Positions 61,067 through 64,000 of a stretch of 64,000 bases of DNA are shown in pieces. The stretch comes from Myxococcales bacterium. Lineage in GTDB: Bacteria; Myxococcota_A; Polyangia; Polyangiales; Polyangiaceae. Each line of letters begins with the position of its first letter. The stretch's first letter is position 1. Both the position numbers and the translations under genes were made by a program. Location: assembly GCA_016712525.1 (NCBI GenBank), contig JADJQX010000007.1, positions 930,001 through 994,000 of the forward strand, in the 5' to 3' direction. The notes under the pieces are model-generated. The model was not told the DNA's origin, did not search any database, and saw nothing but the letters and a program-made list of their open reading frames with translations.

Positions 61067-61381
61067 ATGTCCGGACTCCCCCCGGTGCGTGTCATGCACC
61101 CGCACATCGAGCTCAAGGCCGAGGACGGCGCCCCGTTCGTGCGAGGGACCCGCATCGCCGTGCGGCGCCTCTATGCGTGGCACAAGGGTGGCACCTCCGT
61201 CGAAACGCTGCTCCGCAGGTACCCGACGCTCGGGCCCGCGAGGCTCTTCGACGCCCTCGCCTTTGCGTACGACAACTTGGACCTCGTCGAAGCGGACCTC
61301 GCCCGCGAGCGCTCGCTCCTCGCCGAGACCGACCCGGACCGCCCCCCGGCCCCGATGAAACAAGCGAAGCTGCCTTTCTAG
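61067..61381 (+). CDS. DUF433-domain protein
   Basis: 104 residues. DUF433 winged helix (about 8-75): HPHIELKAEDGAPFVRGTRIAVRRLYAWHKGG, then TLLRRYPTLGPARLFDALAFAYDN. The family often acts as antitoxin to a DUF5615-type toxin, but no such toxin lies next to it. The last residues KQAKLPF resemble a beta-clamp hexapeptide (Q-x-x-L-P-x). Promoter overlaps the preceding gene's end. Function: probably DNA binding. Confidence 0.82.
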   Translation: MSGLPPVRVMHPHIELKAEDGAPFVRGTRIAVRRLYAWHKGGTSVETLLRRYPTLGPARLFDALAFAYDNLDLVEADLARERSLLAETDPDRPPAPMKQAKLPF

Positions 61382-61462
61382 GGAGCTCGCTCGTGTCGCG
61401 GGGCCGGAAAACTTTTGTGCCCGCGAGCCGTCTCAGGCCCTCTACCGTTTTCGAGAGGCCCC

Positions 61463-64000
61463 ATGACGACCGCCCCGACGAGCACCCCCGAGCCCACCCC
61501 TTCGTCCCTCGAGGTGGCGCCCGTCTTGGGCCGTCGCTCGAAAATGTTCGGTGTTTTCGCGGTGTTGGGGGCCCTCTTGGGAGGAGCCGCCGGGGTGCGG
61601 CTCGCCGATCGCGCCTCTCATCCGTCGGCCAAAGCGTCGGCCGAGCTCTCCGCCGAGGTGCTCGCGGTGAAGCGGGCATCGGCCGACAAGTCCTCCGGGC
61701 TGACCGTCGTCGAGCCGGGCCAATCCGCGCGAACCGTCGACGCGAGCGGACCTTTGGCGAAGGGCAGCGTCGTTCGGACGGACGCACGCACCCGCGCGCG
61801 CTTGCGGCTCTCGGACGGCTCGGAGCTCGTGCTCGACAGATCCTCGGAGCTCGCGATCGAGGGGGGGCCCCGGTCGGTGCGCCTCACCGAGGGCAGCGTG
61901 CTCGTCGAGGCCGCCCACGTCGAAGGCGCGCCGCCGCTCCGTCTCCTCGGTCCTCACGGGACGGTCTCGGTCATCGGGACGCGGCTCGTCCTCACCTCCA
62001 CGGCGGAGCGAGCGAACGTCGAGGTGCTCCGCGGTGAGGTCGACGTCGACGCGCCGATGGGGCGTTCGAAGGTCCTCGCCGGTCAAGAGGCCGTGCTCGT
62101 CAAAGGACAGCGCCCCGAGGTCGTCCCAGCCACCGACATGGCCCGACGCTCGGCCTTCGGTGAAGCGTTCCTTACGCACAACGAGGACACCGAAGGCGAC
62201 GTGGCGGGCCTCGGAGAGCTTCGGGCCAAGAAGCCCGGAAAGACCGAGGAGAAAGATCGCGCGGTACGGCTCGCGCGGCACGACGTGAAGGTCCGCGTGG
62301 CCGGCGCCGTCGCCCGAACCGAGATCGAAGAGGTCTTCACGAACGACACCGACGACGAGCTCGAGGGGCTCTATCGCTTTCCTTTGCCCCCGAGCGCACA
62401 GATCGAGAAGCTCGCGCTCGACGTCGACGGCAAGCTCGTCGACGGGGAGTTCGTGGACGCGTCGCGCGCACAGGCCATCTGGCGCGGGGTCATCCACAAC
62501 GCGGCTCCCACGGCCCCGAAGCCTCGCGAGGAGTGGGTGTGGGTGCCCGGGCCTTGGCGGGACCCGGCTCTCCTCGAGTGGAAACGCGGTGGCCGCTTCG
62601 AGCTCAAAATCTTCCCGATCCCGAAGCGCGGCTCGCGGCGGGTCGTGATCGCGTACACCGAAGCGGTCGCGCCGTCGTCCGGCGTGCGGCGGTACACCTA
62701 TCCGCTCCCCCACGGCACGGCGAGCGACATGCCTCCCTTCGCCATGCACGTCGACGCGAAGGTCGTCGGGTTCGAAGGGGCCGACGGCGTGCGCGCCCGA
62801 GGCTACGAGCTGACACGCGGGGGTGGAGCGACCGAGGTCACGCTCACCATGGATGACGCGGCGTTCCGGCCGTCGGGGGATCTGGTCTTGGAGTACACGA
62901 CCGCCGACAAGGCGAGCCCCATGTCGTCGTACGCGTTTCGGAGCCCGGCCCACGACGGCAAGCCGGGGGACACTTACGCGGCCTTCGCGTTGCGACCCTC
63001 CCTGCCCAAGTGGAGCGACGTGAGGCCACGCGATCAGGTCGTCGTCATCGACTCCGGGCGCGCGATGTTCGGGGAGAGGTTCTTGCGCGCGCGCCGGCTG
63101 GCCGTGCAGATGATCCAGGAGATGGACCGCCGCGATCGGGTCACGGTGCTCGCGTGCGATCTGCGCTGCAAACCGCTCGCGTCGGGGTTCGTCGGGCCAG
63201 GGGCGGCGGCCGCTCACGACGTCGACGCGTTCCTCTCGGCCATCACCCCCGACGGCGCGTCCGATCTCGTGGGCGCCGTGGGCGCAGCGGCGCGGGTCGA
63301 CGGCCACGACGGGGCCCGGGATCTCCGCGTGACCGTCCTCTCCACGGGGAACGCGACCGCTGGGCACAAGGCGCTCTCACGCGTGGCCGCGGAGGTGCGC
63401 GACCGGATCGGCGCGGGAGCGCACACGCAGGTGTCGGCCGTGCCCATCGGCGGAGACTCCGACACGGCGTTTCTGTCCGAGCTGACGAAGGGCGGCGGCG
63501 GGGTCGTCGTGCCGTACCAACCGGGCGAGACCCTCGCGTCGGCGGCTCTCGCCGTGCTGAACGCGTCGTACGGGACCGTGCTGCGCGATCCGGTGCTCGT
63601 GCTCCCCGAAGGGCTCGTCGAGGCCGCGCCGGCCGTGTTGCCTCCGCTCCGCGCGGGGGGCGAGGCGCTCTTGGCGGCGAAGATGCTCCGTGAGCGGGTC
63701 GACGGGGACGTGATCCTCCGGGGGACGGTGGGAGGAGAGCCCTTCGAGCAGAAGATCCCTGTCTCTCTCGTGGCGACGGACGCCCCGGGAAATGCATTCG
63801 TTCCGAGGGTTTACGCTCAGTACCGCATCGCGGATCGGGAGCTTCAGCCCGGCGACGCCGCGCGCGCCGAGGCCGTCGACCTGTCGAAGCGTTTCGCCGT
63901 GCCGAGCCGCTTCACGTCGCTCCTCGTCCTCGAGAGCGAGGCCATGTTCCAGGCCTTCGGCGTCGGTCGAACGAAGCGCACCGAGGCGAGCTTCACAGGC
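61463..64000 (+). CDS. FecR-VIT-vWA domain protein, truncated by the window end
   Basis: 846 codons are visible, open at the right edge. One transmembrane helix (about 28-48, MFGVFAVLGALLGGAAGVRL). A FecR-like beta domain follows (about 75-215: DGSELVLDRSSELAIEGG, GTVSVIGTRLVLTS, VEVLRGEVDVDAP). Then a VIT domain (about 270-400: VRVAGAVARTEIEEVFTND, EGLYRFPLPPSAQIEKLAL) and a vWA region starting near 525. The vWA metal site D-x-S-x-S reads VVVIDSGRAM: Asp 530 stays, both Ser are replaced. Start ATG 61463 has GAGAGG upstream. Function unknown; VIT-vWA proteins are surface or periplasmic in many bacteria. Confidence 0.85.
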   Translation, partial: MTTAPTSTPEPTPSSLEVAPVLGRRSKMFGVFAVLGALLGGAAGVRLADRASHPSAKASAELSAEVLAVKRASADKSSGLTVVEPGQSARTVDASGPLAKGSVVRTDARTRARLRLSDGSELVLDRSSELAIEGGPRSVRLTEGSVLVEAAHVEGAPPLRLLGPHGTVSVIGTRLVLTSTAERANVEVLRGEVDVDAPMGRSKVLAGQEAVLVKGQRPEVVPATDMARRSAFGEAFLTHNEDTEGDVAGLGELRAKKPGKTEEKDRAVRLARHDVKVRVAGAVARTEIEEVFTNDTDDELEGLYRFPLPPSAQIEKLALDVDGKLVDGEFVDASRAQAIWRGVIHNAAPTAPKPREEWVWVPGPWRDPALLEWKRGGRFELKIFPIPKRGSRRVVIAYTEAVAPSSGVRRYTYPLPHGTASDMPPFAMHVDAKVVGFEGADGVRARGYELTRGGGATEVTLTMDDAAFRPSGDLVLEYTTADKASPMSSYAFRSPAHDGKPGDTYAAFALRPSLPKWSDVRPRDQVVVIDSGRAMFGERFLRARRLAVQMIQEMDRRDRVTVLACDLRCKPLASGFVGPGAAAAHDVDAFLSAITPDGASDLVGAVGAAARVDGHDGARDLRVTVLSTGNATAGHKALSRVAAEVRDRIGAGAHTQVSAVPIGGDSDTAFLSELTKGGGGVVVPYQPGETLASAALAVLNASYGTVLRDPVLVLPEGLVEAAPAVLPPLRAGGEALLAAKMLRERVDGDVILRGTVGGEPFEQKIPVSLVATDAPGNAFVPRVYAQYRIADRELQPGDAARAEAVDLSKRFAVPSRFTSLLVLESEAMFQAFGVGRTKRTEASFTG

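Overview
The window is a very GC-rich (roughly 70%) bacterial chromosome segment packed with genes on both strands. It suggests a myxobacterium-like organism (Myxococcota, probably the Polyangiales side). The evidence is: three large Ser/Thr protein kinases, one fused to an AAA ATPase and TPR array; an FHA-sigma54 activator; a bactofilin; very many lipoproteins with lineage-type domains (PPC repeats, LRR, TPR plus PEGA-like, FecR-VIT-vWA, haem-like C...CH proteins); and a branched-chain keto-acid dehydrogenase operon. I see no insertion sequence, phage, CRISPR array, rRNA or tRNA. This looks like core and lineage-specific chromosome rather than an island.

Layout. 0-3.5 kb: a coupled four-gene envelope operon (haem-like lipoprotein, SH3 barrel, DUF4266 lipoprotein, DUF3570 barrel). 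3.5-10.4 kb: a 2OG-Fe(II) oxygenase and glyoxalase, a cytochrome c/membrane protein/FHA-sigma54 activator operon, panB, then an acetyltransferase coupled to an ATP-dependent DNA ligase. 10.4-14.5 kb: reductive pyrimidine degradation (preA, preT with an apparent frameshift, class III aminotransferase). 14.5-19.3 kb: a PrsW-type protease with a SecD-like ectodomain, divergent from a Ser/Thr kinase, then a membrane-anchored repeat protein and an acetyltransferase. 19.3-29.4 kb: an MscS channel with a cyclic-nucleotide domain, sucA, orphan thiS, bactofilin, and several lipoproteins and small unknowns. 29.5-32.4 kb: a glycosyltransferase, a coupled methyltransferase and a diiron protein. 32.5-36 kb: keto-acid dehydrogenase E1-alpha (degenerate), E1-beta and E2.

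36-44.7 kb: a TPR/PEGA-like protein, a kinase and a PPC-repeat lipoprotein; a TM2-like protein whose start codon shares bases with mutY; a response-regulator/GGDEF protein; a TolC-like channel. 44.8-54 kb: a MarR regulator, a fatty-acid hydroxylase, a kinase-ATPase-TPR giant, a 38-residue basic peptide, a TerB-like protein, an LRR lipoprotein, a cytochrome-like lipoprotein and a PilZ protein. 54.2-60.6 kb: a large RND exporter, then the oxidative pentose phosphate operon gnd-zwf-opcA. 60.7-64 kb: a KGG protein, a DUF433 protein and a FecR-VIT-vWA protein that runs off the end.

How the genes work together. The clearest functional units are pyrimidine reduction (preTA plus a transaminase able to take beta-alanine), the oxidative pentose phosphate branch (gnd, zwf and the zwf assembly factor opcA), and 2-oxo-acid dehydrogenation (sucA; E1/E2). 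Signalling is rich: kinases, FHA-sigma54, cNMP-MscS, GGDEF and PilZ. Several proteins look like decayed or repurposed members of catalytic families (E1-alpha, SixA-like, GPDEF, HGD kinase, vWA without a normal MIDAS). Convergent gene pairs are separated by good hairpin terminators. Several genes have a -10-like box only 5-8 nt before the start codon and no Shine-Dalgarno, which suggests leaderless transcripts.
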